Assembly: GCF_002115785.1 (NCBI RefSeq)
Contig: NZ_JFJY01000003.1
Coordinates: 62,001-126,000, forward strand
Source of the DNA: Thalassospira sp. MCCC 1A03138
GTDB taxonomy: Bacteria > Pseudomonadota > Alphaproteobacteria > Rhodospirillales > Thalassospiraceae
Direction of reading: 5' to 3'
DNA length: 64,000 nt
The first letter of the stretch is position 1. Each line of letters opens with the position of its first letter. The position numbers were made by a program, and so were the translations under genes. The notes below the pieces were generated by a model. That model was not told the DNA's origin. It saw only the letters and a list, made by a program, of their open reading frames with translations, and ran no database searches. This document shows, piece by piece, positions 27,152 to 35,506 of this stretch.

Positions 27152-28717
27152 ATGACCGGGCACAAACAGCCCTATTACATCACAACACCGATCTATTACG
27201 TTAATGACAAGCCGCATATAGGACATGCCTATACCACGCTTGCCTGCGACGTTCTGGCCCGCTTCAAGCGCCTGGACGGTTATGACGTGATGTTCCTGAC
27301 CGGCACCGATGAACATGGCCAGAAGGTCGACAAATCGGCTGCGGCCAAGGGGATCGATCCGCAAACCTTTACCGATCAGGTCTCGCAGAATTTCCGCGAT
27401 CTTGCCGTTCATATGAATTATTCAAATGACGATTTCATTCGCACGACCGAAGAACGCCACAAAAAAGCCTGTCAGGCACTCTGGAATACATTGCTTGAAA
27501 AGGGCGAGATTTATCTTGGCTCTTATGACGGTTGGTATTCCGTTCGCGATGAGGCGTTCTACGGCGAAAAGGAACTGATTGAAAAGGATGGGGAAAAGGT
27601 TGCACCAACCGGAGCCCCCGTCGAGTGGGTTTCCGAGCCCAGCTATTTCTTCAAGCTGTCCGCCTGGGGCGATCGCTTGCTGAAATTCTATGACGACAAT
27701 CCCGATTTCATTGCACCACAGTCACGCCGTAACGAGGTGATCAGCTTTGTAAAGGGTGGCATGCATGATTTGTCGGTATCGCGGACCAGCTTTAAATGGG
27801 GCGTACCGGTACCCGGCGACGAAGATCATGTCATGTATGTCTGGCTTGACGCGTTGACCAACTATCTTACCGCGATCGGTTATCCGGATGCGGATCCGGC
27901 GAAACTTGAAAAGTTCTGGCCTGCGGATCTGCACATGGTTGGCAAGGACATCCTGCGTTTCCATGCGGTTTACTGGCCGGCATTCCTTTTGGCCGCCGGG
28001 ATCACCCCGCCGAAGCGGGTCTTTGCGCATGGCTGGTGGACCAATGAGGGGCAGAAAATCTCTAAATCGCTGGGAAATGTGATTGATCCCTACGACCTTA
28101 CAGATCGGTATGGTTTGGATCAGACACGTTACTTCCTGCTGCGCGAAGTTCCTTTCGGCAACGACGGTGACTTCTCGCATCGTTCGATGGTCAACCGCAT
28201 GAATAGCGAGCTGGCCAACGATCTTGGCAATATGTGCCAGCGCGTCCTTTCGATGATCCACAAGAATTGCAACGCTTCTGTCCCGACCGCGGGCGACTTT
28301 ACCGAGGCTGATCAGGCCATCCTTGGCAAGGCCTATGGCATGCTTGATACCGTTCGTCCGTTATTTGATGCACAGGCATTTCATAAAGGCATCGAAGCAA
28401 TTTGGGAATTGGTTGGTGACGCGAACCGCTACGTCGATGAAATGGCTCCTTGGGGCTTGAAAAAGACCAACCCGGCGCGCATGGAAACTGTCTTGTATGT
28501 CCTGGCCGAAGTCATTCGTCATGTCGGTATTCTGGTGCAGCCGCTGATGCCTGCATCTGCTGCTAAAATCCTTGATCAGCTTGTTCTGCCGGCCGATCAG
28601 CGGGGATTTGAACAGCTTGGCGCAGATCACGCCTTGGTCTCGGGCTCCGAACTGCCAAAGCCGGAAGGCGTATTCCCGCGCTATGTCAAAGCCGAAGACG
28701 AAGGAGAGAAGGCATGA
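27152..28717 (+). CDS. metG: Methionyl-tRNA synthetase
   Basis: Charges tRNA-Met. From ATG 27152 (MTGHKQPYYITTPIYYVND) with GAAGGA upstream the protein has 521 residues, the short form without a C-terminal tRNA-binding domain. The HIGH motif is HIGH in KPHIGHAYTT (about 22-31), the KMSKS loop is KISKS (GQKISKSLGN), and no CxxC zinc knuckle interrupts the connective peptide. The stop overlaps the tatD start (ATGA). Confidence 0.96.
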   Translation: MTGHKQPYYITTPIYYVNDKPHIGHAYTTLACDVLARFKRLDGYDVMFLTGTDEHGQKVDKSAAAKGIDPQTFTDQVSQNFRDLAVHMNYSNDDFIRTTEERHKKACQALWNTLLEKGEIYLGSYDGWYSVRDEAFYGEKELIEKDGEKVAPTGAPVEWVSEPSYFFKLSAWGDRLLKFYDDNPDFIAPQSRRNEVISFVKGGMHDLSVSRTSFKWGVPVPGDEDHVMYVWLDALTNYLTAIGYPDADPAKLEKFWPADLHMVGKDILRFHAVYWPAFLLAAGITPPKRVFAHGWWTNEGQKISKSLGNVIDPYDLTDRYGLDQTRYFLLREVPFGNDGDFSHRSMVNRMNSELANDLGNMCQRVLSMIHKNCNASVPTAGDFTEADQAILGKAYGMLDTVRPLFDAQAFHKGIEAIWELVGDANRYVDEMAPWGLKKTNPARMETVLYVLAEVIRHVGILVQPLMPASAAKILDQLVLPADQRGFEQLGADHALVSGSELPKPEGVFPRYVKAEDEGEKA

Positions 28718-29532
28718 ATGTCGCACTTGTCGACAGCCACTGCCATCTGGATTATCCCCAGTTTTCCGAAGACCTTCCGGGCACAATTGCGCGTGCCCGG
28801 AATGCTGGTGTCGGTATGATGGTCAGTATCGGCGTCAAGCTTTCGACTTTCGAGAATGTTCGCGCCGTCGCTGACAAAGCAGACCACATTTACTGCACGG
28901 TCGGTGTCCATCCGCACGAGGCGGGCGAGGAGGGGCTTTCATCACCTGATCGCCTGATCGAAATGGCGTCCGATCCGAAGATTATCGGTATCGGCGAAAG
29001 CGGCCTTGATTATTATTACGATCATGCCCCCCGCGAAGCGCAGCGCCAAAGCTTTCGCGCCCATATTGCCGCATGTCGCGAAACAGGTCTGCCATTGATT
29101 GTCCACACACGTGACGCAGACGACGACACGATGGATATCCTTGAAGAGGAATATGAAAAGGGGCCGTTTACTGGTGTCATTCATTGCTTTTCAAGTTCGG
29201 CGACGCTGGCACAACGCGCCTTGAAGATTGGCTTCTATATCTCGTGCTCCGGGATTATTACCTTCAATTCCGCAAAAGAAATTCAGACAGCGGTCGCTGA
29301 TGTTCCACTTGACCGTTTGCTTGTGGAAACGGATGCGCCATATCTGGCACCAGTCCCGAAGCGCGGTAAACCAAACGAACCAAGCTATGCCGTATATACA
29401 GCGGCAAAACTTGCTCAGATCAAGGGCGTTGATGTTGGAGAAATAGCCCGGATAACCAGCGATAATTTCTTCACACTATTCAAGAAAGCTGATCGCAAGA
29501 ATCTTCTGTCCCCGGAGGCGGGCGAACAGTGA
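28714..29532 (+). CDS. tatD: TatD-family metal-dependent DNase
   Basis: Predicted metal-dependent 3'-5' exonuclease of the amidohydrolase superfamily, 272 residues. The HxH metal motif is VDSHCHLDYPQF at residues 6-17, with GIGESGLDYYYDHAP, IVHTRDADDDT and a C-terminal LVETDAPYLAPVP segment. It overlaps metG by 4 bp and the next gene by 4 bp. The metG-tatD-MBL order is conserved across alphaproteobacteria. Confidence 0.93.
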   Translation: MNVALVDSHCHLDYPQFSEDLPGTIARARNAGVGMMVSIGVKLSTFENVRAVADKADHIYCTVGVHPHEAGEEGLSSPDRLIEMASDPKIIGIGESGLDYYYDHAPREAQRQSFRAHIAACRETGLPLIVHTRDADDDTMDILEEEYEKGPFTGVIHCFSSSATLAQRALKIGFYISCSGIITFNSAKEIQTAVADVPLDRLLVETDAPYLAPVPKRGKPNEPSYAVYTAAKLAQIKGVDVGEIARITSDNFFTLFKKADRKNLLSPEAGEQ

Positions 29533-30302
29533 CAAAAATCACCATTCTGGGCTGCGGATCATCAAACGGTGTCCCATCCGTTGGCTTGGGATGGGGAAAG
29601 TGCAATCCGACAAATCCGAAAAACCGTCGTCTGAGAAGCTCAATCCTGATCGAGCAGGCAGGTAAAAAAATCTTGGTCGATGTGACACCGGATTTTCGTG
29701 AACAGGCATTGCGCCATGACATTAATCATGTTGATGCGGTGCTGTTCACTCATGCACATGCAGATCATGTCCATGGCATAGATGAGCTTCGCTGGATCAA
29801 TGTCGCGATGCATCGACCGATCGATATATACGCGTCTGCCGCAACCATCTCGGACATTGATCATCGTTTTGCCTATGTGTTCGAGCCATTGGCCAACGGC
29901 ACAGACTTCTATTATAAACCAGTGCTGATCCCGCACGTCATCTCTGGTCCATTCGAGGCAGCAGGGGTTCCTATAACCGTTTTTCGTCAGGACCATGGTT
30001 ATGGTGAAACACTTGGCTTCAAAGTTGGCAAATTTGCCTATTCAACGGATGTGGTAAATTTCCCGGAGGAATCACGTGAACATCTGTATGGGCTAGATGT
30101 CTGGGTGGTTGATTGTCTTCGCCACAAGCCGCATGGGACACACGCGCATCTTGAAAAGGCTTTGGAGTGGGTTGAGGAATTCAAACCCAAACAAACTTAC
30201 TTCACGCATATGAGCATTCTTTTTGATTACGATGAAGCAATGGCAGATACGCCGGATCATGTCGCGCCGGCGTATGATGGGCTGGTTATTGATCTGGATT
30301 AA
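29529..30302 (+). CDS. MBL-fold metallohydrolase (PhnP-like)
   Basis: Metallo-beta-lactamase-fold hydrolase of 257 residues, probably a phosphodiesterase. The HxHxDH motif is in LFTHAHADHVHGIDELRW (about residues 75-92); further ligands lie in QDHGYGETLGFKVG and in the C-terminal YFTHMS. A CxxN-rich start (GCGSSNGVPSVGLGWGKCNP) is typical. It starts with GTG overlapping the tatD stop (GTGA). The frame ends in an AT-rich gap before ectR with no clear terminator. Confidence 0.9.
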   Translation: MTKITILGCGSSNGVPSVGLGWGKCNPTNPKNRRLRSSILIEQAGKKILVDVTPDFREQALRHDINHVDAVLFTHAHADHVHGIDELRWINVAMHRPIDIYASAATISDIDHRFAYVFEPLANGTDFYYKPVLIPHVISGPFEAAGVPITVFRQDHGYGETLGFKVGKFAYSTDVVNFPEESREHLYGLDVWVVDCLRHKPHGTHAHLEKALEWVEEFKPKQTYFTHMSILFDYDEAMADTPDHVAPAYDGLVIDLD

Positions 30303-30343
30303 AGGACAGAAAGATTGCTCGTTCTCCTACATCAATAAGTTCT

Positions 30344-30357
30344 ATAATATATATTAT
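30344..30357. repeat. AT-only palindrome downstream of ectR
   Basis: ATAATATATATTAT is a perfect 14-bp palindrome in the gap between the convergent MBL gene and ectR. It is pure AT and may be a weak structure or a protein site; the neighbouring sequence to 30534 is AT-rich without a gene. Confidence 0.3.
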
Positions 30358-30534
30358 GACAAATTAATTGTGATCTATTTAATGAGAAATTCTAATGTTG
30401 TTATAAAACATAATATCTTTTCATGATCGGCGTTGCTAAATTTCTGCTCGACTATCATCACGATACATTCCAAGCTTTTCCTTTTGCACCTGCCGCCTGT
30501 ATTTTCGTACGCGAACCTCTTGGCTGCAGACCAA

Positions 30535-31035
30535 TCAATGAGCGGATCTGGGTGGTTCACCACCCTTCTCTACGATTACCTCGTGATCAAGCAGTGGTGC
30601 GACGTCATAGTCGCTGGCGTCCATCATACCGGAAACACGCTGAAGGGCTGCGATGAGGAAGCTTTGCTCCCACTCGTCAAGCGCCTTGAACTTATCAGAA
30701 AACCGATCATGAAGTGCCATTGGTGCACGACCCAGAACATTTCGACCATGCTCGGTCAGTTGCACAAAGACCTTTCGTTTGTCTGTATTTCCGCGCGCAC
30801 GCATCACGAGGTTCATCGCCTGAAGCCTATCGACAAGCGCAGTTGCTGAAGCCTGGGCAAGATTGACTTTCCCCGCGATTTCCCCAACGGTCATTTCCCC
30901 GAATTCTTCAAGAGACTGGAGGACAATAAGTTGCGATGTCTTGAGGCCGGTGACTTTTCCAAGCTTTTTGGCGTGAATGTCGCTGGCGCGCAAAATGCGT
31001 CGAATTGAAATGAGCGCTTCGTGCAACTTGTCCAT
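30535..31035 (-). CDS. ectR: MarR-family regulator, likely ectoine repressor EctR
   Basis: A 166-residue winged-helix MarR protein: MTVGEIAGKVNLAQASATALVDRL is the recognition region (about residues 47-70) and NTDKRKVFVQLTEHG the wing. ATG 31035 (MDKLHEALISIRR) gives the standard length; the frame continues 37 codons upstream into promoter DNA. It is divergent from ectA across 319 bp. MarR-type EctR proteins repress ectABC in halophilic methylotrophs and other bacteria, so the same role is inferred here, with release at high salt. The identity of any direct signal is unknown. Confidence 0.85.
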   Translation of the reverse strand: MDKLHEALISIRRILRASDIHAKKLGKVTGLKTSQLIVLQSLEEFGEMTVGEIAGKVNLAQASATALVDRLQAMNLVMRARGNTDKRKVFVQLTEHGRNVLGRAPMALHDRFSDKFKALDEWEQSFLIAALQRVSGMMDASDYDVAPLLDHEVIVEKGGEPPRSAH

Positions 31036-31231
31036 GCTGCAATTTCCGGAATTTGTTGTTCTGATTTGACCAATTAATACCCCATAAAATTGATACTCCG
31101 CAACGTTTTCCGGACGCTTTACATAGATCATCGAAATATATTTCAATCGAAAACCGTTGGATTATCTATGCGATTTGCTTTGATTTTCCCATAAAATAAA
31201 TGAGCCGCTAAAAATAAAATATCAAATAATA

Positions 31232-31243
31232 TCAATTAATTGA
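31232..31243. promoter_or_regulatory. Candidate EctR operator, palindrome TCAATTAATTGA
   Basis: Perfect 12-bp palindrome whose right edge is about 31 bp upstream of the ectA -35 box. The CAATTAAT half recurs at 31071-31078. The site resembles a MarR operator in size, but EctR operator sequences vary among taxa and no binding data exist for this one. Confidence 0.4.
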
Positions 31244-31274
31244 AATGTATCACGATTTCGTCACAGAGCGCATG

Positions 31275-31303
31275 TTGACCTTTTTACATCGATATTCTAT
31301 ATA
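31275..31303 (+). promoter_or_regulatory. Promoter of ectABC-ask
   Basis: TTGACC (31275-31280) and TATATA (31298-31303) with the ideal 17-bp spacer, five of six consensus bases in each box. The predicted start near 31310 leaves a 45-nt leader before ectA. Confidence 0.65.
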
Positions 31304-31354
31304 TTCATCGCGACATGAAAGATCGTGTATCGAAATAATAGAGCAGATAGACCG

Positions 31355-31903
31355 ATGAAAATTGCCACCACAAACGGCAATAACGGCCGTAAAGCCAATT
31401 TGATGATCCGGAAACCCAAGGCCACAGACGGTGCCTCAGTCAATGAGTTGATTGCTGAATGCAAGCCGCTGGACGAAAATTCTGTTTATTGCAACCTGTT
31501 GCAGTGTTCGCATTTCGCAGATACCTGCGTGATCGCAGAACTTAACGGCGAGCCCGTAGGGTTCGTTTCCGGCTACATTGTTCCGGAAAATCCGGAACGT
31601 CTGTTTATCTGGCAGGTTGCCGTTTCACCGAAGGCGCGCGGCCTGAAGCTTGCGAAGTCCATGATTCTTGAAATCCTTGATCGCCCGATTTGCCATGACG
31701 TGACCGAGCTGCAGACGACTATTACGTCGTCGAATGCGCCGTCACAGGGTGTTTTCCGTTCGGTGGCACGCGAACTGGAGACGGAGGTCAAGCGTAAGGT
31801 CCTGTTCGAACGCGAAACACATTTCGATGGTGCATCCGCAAGTGAGATACTTTGGCAGATCGGCCCGTTCGAACGTGAGGACGTTGCGCGCGTAGCAGCC
31901 TGA
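31355..31903 (+). CDS. ectA: L-2,4-diaminobutyrate N-gamma-acetyltransferase EctA
   Basis: Second step of ectoine synthesis: acetyl-CoA plus 2,4-diaminobutyrate gives N-gamma-acetyldiaminobutyrate. 182 residues, GNAT fold. NSVYCNLLQCSHFADTCV and the acetyl-CoA segment IWQVAVSPKARGLKLAKSMI (about 87-106) match EctA. ATG 31355 is preferred; an in-frame GTG at 31325 lies 15 nt after the predicted transcription start and would leave almost no leader. First gene of the osmostress operon, divergent from ectR. Confidence 0.95.
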   Translation: MKIATTNGNNGRKANLMIRKPKATDGASVNELIAECKPLDENSVYCNLLQCSHFADTCVIAELNGEPVGFVSGYIVPENPERLFIWQVAVSPKARGLKLAKSMILEILDRPICHDVTELQTTITSSNAPSQGVFRSVARELETEVKRKVLFERETHFDGASASEILWQIGPFEREDVARVAA

Positions 31904-31931
31904 TCACCAGATCATCATTTTCCTGCTTTCT

Positions 31932-31995
31932 GCTGTCATTTGGTTGGAACAAACCGGCTTGCCCGGACGTTTGCTATGACAGAACCATTTTTTTA
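31932..31995 (+). promoter_or_regulatory. Terminator-like structure between ectA and ectB
   Basis: CTGTCAT (31933-31939) pairs with ATGACAG (31976-31982) and encloses two partly paired segments (GGTTGG/AAACCGG and CCGG/CCGGA-like). Seven T residues (31988-31994) follow after a short AACCA gap. It looks like a leaky terminator or attenuator inside the operon, as ectB is only 25 nt further on. Confidence 0.45.
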
Positions 31996-32019
31996 TTTTC
32001 CCAATCAAAAGAGGGAATT

Positions 32020-33303
32020 ATGACTGTATTTGATCGTCTTGAATCAGAAGTCCAGAGCTATGCTCGCTCCTTTCCTGTAACCTTTGAAAAAGCGGAAGGT
32101 GCTTGGCTGACCGATACCGATGGCAAACGTTATCTCGACTTCCTTGCCGGTGCAGGCAGCCTTAACTATGGCCATAATCACCCTGTGTTGCAGGAAAAGC
32201 TGATCGATTATATCAAATCGAACGGCATTACTCATGGCTTGGATATGCACACCAAGGCCAAGGCTGCTTTCCTGAATGCGATGGAAAGCAAAGTGCTGAA
32301 ACCACGCAACATGGATTATAAAATCCAGTTTACCGGCCCAACCGGAACCAACGCGGTTGAGGCTGCCCTTAAGCTTGCGCGCCGTGTAAAAGGACGCGAA
32401 ACCGTGATTTCATTCACCAATGGTTTCCACGGTGTAACACTTGGTGCACTGGCAATTACTGGTAACGAGCATCATCGTGGTGCTGCTGGCGTATCTCTTG
32501 ATAATGCCGTGGCGGTCCCCTTCGATGGTTACATGGGTGACGGTGCCGACACGACTGAATATCTGGACCGTGTTCTGGGCGACAATTCAAGTGGTATCGC
32601 CCTGCCCGCTGCCATCATCGTTGAAACCGTTCAGGGCGAAGGCGGGCTGAACGCGGCTGATTTTGACTGGCTGAGAAAGCTGGAACAGGTCTGCCGTAAG
32701 CACGATATCCTGCTGATCGTTGATGATATTCAGGCAGGTTGTGGCCGAACAGGCACCTTCTTCAGCTTTGAGCCAGCCGGGATCAAACCCGATATGGTGA
32801 CGCTTTCTAAATCGCTTTCGGCTTATGGTTTGCCGCTGGCCGTTGTTCTGATCAAACCGGAATATGATGTATGGCATCCGGGTGAACACAATGGCACGTT
32901 CCGTGGCAATAACCATGCATTTGTGACGGCAGCGGCTGCACTTGATCATTTCTGGTCGGATGACAAGTTCGCTACCGATATCCGCGACAAGGCCGACTTC
33001 CTTGGCAAGCGCCTTGAACAAATTGCCGAACGCTATGGCGATGGGAAAATATATCGCAAAGGTCGCGGCTTGATGCAGGGTATCTGCTTTGAAAGTGGCG
33101 AGGTCGCATCCAAGGTTACCAAGGAATGTTTCGCGCACAATCTGGTTATCGAAACCAGTGGCCCGGAAGACGAAGTCGTCAAATGCCTGGTGCCCTTGAT
33201 CATTTCCAAAGAAGATCTGGCCCACGGCCTTGATATTCTGGAAATGGCGACCGCCAAGGCAATGGACAAGGAAATTGTTGCACCAAAGGCTGCTGCTGAA
33301 TGA
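32020..33303 (+). CDS. ectB: Diaminobutyrate-2-oxoglutarate transaminase EctB
   Basis: First step of ectoine synthesis: aspartate-beta-semialdehyde plus glutamate gives L-2,4-diaminobutyrate. 427 residues, class III PLP aminotransferase. The PLP lysine is in TLSKSLSAYGLPLA (about residue 264), with VDDIQAGCGRTGTFFSFE preceding it and FTGPTGTNAVEAALKLAR near the N-terminus. AGAGGG upstream of ATG 32020 is a good ribosome site. Substrate is supplied from aspartate by Ask encoded at the end of the operon. Confidence 0.96.
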   Translation: MTVFDRLESEVQSYARSFPVTFEKAEGAWLTDTDGKRYLDFLAGAGSLNYGHNHPVLQEKLIDYIKSNGITHGLDMHTKAKAAFLNAMESKVLKPRNMDYKIQFTGPTGTNAVEAALKLARRVKGRETVISFTNGFHGVTLGALAITGNEHHRGAAGVSLDNAVAVPFDGYMGDGADTTEYLDRVLGDNSSGIALPAAIIVETVQGEGGLNAADFDWLRKLEQVCRKHDILLIVDDIQAGCGRTGTFFSFEPAGIKPDMVTLSKSLSAYGLPLAVVLIKPEYDVWHPGEHNGTFRGNNHAFVTAAAALDHFWSDDKFATDIRDKADFLGKRLEQIAERYGDGKIYRKGRGLMQGICFESGEVASKVTKECFAHNLVIETSGPEDEVVKCLVPLIISKEDLAHGLDILEMATAKAMDKEIVAPKAAAE

Positions 33304-33311
33304 TTTTAACT

Positions 33312-33333
33312 GGGCGACATCACAGTGTCGCCC
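33312..33333 (+). promoter_or_regulatory. Stem-loop between ectB and ectC
   Basis: GGGCGACA (33312-33319) pairs with TGTCGCCC (33326-33333) across a 6-nt loop, just after the ectB stop. No T run follows, so it is likely an RNA stability or processing element, though terminator activity cannot be excluded. Confidence 0.5.
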
Positions 33334-33368
33334 TGCCCCACGGTTCAAATTAAATCAAAGAGTTATAC

Positions 33369-33770
33369 ATGATTGTTCGTACACTGAAAGAATGTGAAGC
33401 ATCCGGTCGCCGTATCGTCGCCGATAACTGGGAAAGCACTCGTCTGTCGCTTGCTGATGATGGCATGGGTTTCTCGTTCCACATCACCACGATCTATGCC
33501 GGCACCGAGACCGAAATTTGCTACGCCAACCATTTCGAGACCGTCTATTGCATTTCTGGTAATGGCGAGGTCGAAACCATCGCGGATGGCAAGAAGTACA
33601 AGATCGTGCCTGGCACAGTTTACATACTCAATAAGCACGATCGTCATTATCTGCGTGGTGGCACCGAGGATATGGTGGTTGCCTGTGCGTTCAACCCGCC
33701 GCTTAACGGGCGCGAAACCCACGACGAAAACGGGGTTTACCCGCTTGATGGTGATGCACTCGCCAGCTAG
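33369..33770 (+). CDS. ectC: Ectoine synthase EctC
   Basis: Cyclises N-gamma-acetyldiaminobutyrate to ectoine. 133 residues, cupin fold. Conserved features are [22 protein letters not shown] (iron-site region), [16 protein letters not shown] and [20 protein letters not shown] at the C-terminus. Complete and typical in length. No ectD hydroxylase gene follows, so 5-hydroxyectoine would need a gene elsewhere. Stem-loops flank it on both sides, and the upstream one may set its expression relative to ectB. Confidence 0.96.
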   Translation: MIVRTLKECEASGRRIVADNWESTRLSLADDGMGFSFHITTIYAGTETEICYANHFETVYCISGNGEVETIADGKKYKIVPGTVYILNKHDRHYLRGGTEDMVVACAFNPPLNGRETHDENGVYPLDGDALAS

Positions 33771-33780
33771 GGCTTTTGCT

Positions 33781-33808
33781 TTGGGGCGGCCATCTCGGAC
33801 CGCCCCAA
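33781..33808 (+). promoter_or_regulatory. Stem-loop between ectC and ask
   Basis: TTGGGGCGG (33781-33789) pairs with CCGCCCCAA (33800-33808), stem of 9 GC-rich bp, 10-nt loop, possibly extended by GC/GC around a bulged T. There is no T run; an RNA processing or attenuation site before the aspartokinase gene is possible. Confidence 0.5.
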
Positions 33809-33856
33809 GCTTTGAATGAATAGACTTTTCAAGGAAACGCCCCCAAAGGAGGCAAC

Positions 33857-35356
33857 ATGCTTTCAGCCCAGAAAAAGACTGTCGCAAAAACGGACGCTGG
33901 GCATAGCGTTCACAAGATCGGCGGAACATCGATGTCGCAGGTCAATGCCGTGATGGACAACATCCTTGTCGGCAATCGTAGCGATGAAGAACTTTATAAC
34001 CGCGTTTTTGTGGTTTCGGCTTATGGCGGTTTCACTGACATGCTGCTGGAAAACAAAAAGACCGGTGAAGCCGGTGTTTATCAGCTTTATGCGGGTTCGG
34101 AAACCGATTGGGCATGGGGCGATTCCCTGACCAAGGTTTCTGAAAAGATGTGTGCGATTAACGAAGAAATCTTTGGCGATGCGCCGGAGCTCAAGCTGGC
34201 AAATGCATTCGTTCAAGAGCGTATTGAAGGCACGCGCAGTTGTCTGATGGACCTGCATCGCCTTTGCAGCTTTGGGCATTTCAAGCTTGAAAAGCATCTG
34301 CTGACTGTTCGCGAAATGCTCAGCGCGATTGGTGAATCGCATAGTGCCCACAACACCATGCTGTTGCTCCGTGCCAAGGGTGTTAATGCTGTTTTTGCCG
34401 ACCTTTCTGGCTGGCGTGAGCCGGAAGCATCAACGCTTGATGGCCGTATCGAAAAGGTATTTTCCGATATCGATATCTCCAAACAGCTTCCGATTGCCAC
34501 TGGCTATGCCCAGTGCAGCGAAGGTTTGATGAGCATCTATGGCCGCGGATACAGCGAAGTGACGTTTTCGCGTATCGCCTGCCTGACACAGGCCCGCGAA
34601 GCGATCATTCACAAGGAATTCCACCTGTCGAGTGCTGATCCGCGCATCGTCGGTGAGGATGCTGTGCGTCCGATTGGTCGCACCAGCTATGATGTCGCCG
34701 ATCAGTTGTCAAATATGGGTATGGAAGCCATTCATCCGCGCGCAGCAAAGGGGCTGCGTCAGAATGATATACCGCTTCGTATTGCCAATACATTTGAGCC
34801 GGAACATCCGGGGACCGTCATTGACGATCATTGGGATCCGGATGACAGCCGTGTCGAAATCGTGACTGGCGTACCGACAGCATTCGAAATCGAAGTGTTC
34901 AATCAGGACATGGTTGGTGTTGCCGGTGGCGAAGAAACAATTCTGAGTGTCCTGAAACGCTTCAAGGTTCCAACCGTCACCAAGAACCTGAATGCAAACA
35001 CGATCACGCATTATGTATCCGCACCGCTTAAACAAATCCGCCGCTGTGTCGACGAGATCGAAGAGAAACAACCCGAAGCGAGTGTGAAAACCCGCAAAGT
35101 TGCAATTGTTTCTGTGATCGGTGCCAATATTGATCAGCCGGGCCTATTTGCCCGCGCGGTTGGAATTCTTGACGCCGACGGTATTGAACTGGTCGCCAGC
35201 CACTATCCAAGTCGCCGTGTTGATCTTCAGTTCGTGGTTGCCGAAGGCGACTTCAACAAGGCAATCAAGGCGTTGCATCGGGGGCTTGTCGAAGGCAAGC
35301 GTAGCAAAGCTGACGATAAAAGCGCAGCCAAACCCGAAGAGCGTGCCGCAGCCTGA
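33857..35356 (+). CDS. ask: Ectoine-specific aspartate kinase (Ask_Ect)
   Basis: Phosphorylates aspartate, feeding aspartate semialdehyde to EctB. 499 residues. The kinase domain starts with KIGGTSMSQ (about 22-30) and carries GRGYSEVTFSRIA, the aspartate-kinase signature region; two ACT-like segments occupy about 340-480 (VSVIGANIDQPGLFARAVGIL). This is the diverged kinase found at the end of many ect operons, thought to escape lysine/threonine feedback. A perfect AAGGAGG precedes ATG 33857. A terminator follows. Confidence 0.93.
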   Translation: MLSAQKKTVAKTDAGHSVHKIGGTSMSQVNAVMDNILVGNRSDEELYNRVFVVSAYGGFTDMLLENKKTGEAGVYQLYAGSETDWAWGDSLTKVSEKMCAINEEIFGDAPELKLANAFVQERIEGTRSCLMDLHRLCSFGHFKLEKHLLTVREMLSAIGESHSAHNTMLLLRAKGVNAVFADLSGWREPEASTLDGRIEKVFSDIDISKQLPIATGYAQCSEGLMSIYGRGYSEVTFSRIACLTQAREAIIHKEFHLSSADPRIVGEDAVRPIGRTSYDVADQLSNMGMEAIHPRAAKGLRQNDIPLRIANTFEPEHPGTVIDDHWDPDDSRVEIVTGVPTAFEIEVFNQDMVGVAGGEETILSVLKRFKVPTVTKNLNANTITHYVSAPLKQIRRCVDEIEEKQPEASVKTRKVAIVSVIGANIDQPGLFARAVGILDADGIELVASHYPSRRVDLQFVVAEGDFNKAIKALHRGLVEGKRSKADDKSAAKPEERAAA

Positions 35357-35383
35357 TTAAATCAAGCGGCAATTACAAATCTA

Positions 35384-35417
35384 AACCCGCCAGTCATCTT
35401 CTGGCGGGTTTTGTTTT
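35384..35417 (+). terminator. Terminator after the ectoine operon
   Basis: AACCCGCCAG (35384-35393) and CTGGCGGGTT (35401-35410) form a perfect 10-bp stem with a 7-nt loop, then TTGTTTT. Confidence 0.85.
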
Positions 35418-35506
35418 GCCTTGATTTTCCGCGAGCTTGCCATGCAAGGTATGTCGCGTTACGACAGAATGAACAAGTCACAACGAATAAGCAGGACATT
35501 ACGGAC

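Larger units (their letters stand above)
31036..31354. promoter_or_regulatory. Divergent ectR-ectA control region
   Basis: An AT-rich 319-bp region holding both promoters. CAATTAAT occurs at 31071-31078 close to ectR, and again as TCAATTAATTGA at 31232-31243 close to ectA; a third copy (AAATTAATTG) lies beyond ectR at 30361-30370. These are candidate EctR operators, not proven ones. Confidence 0.55.
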
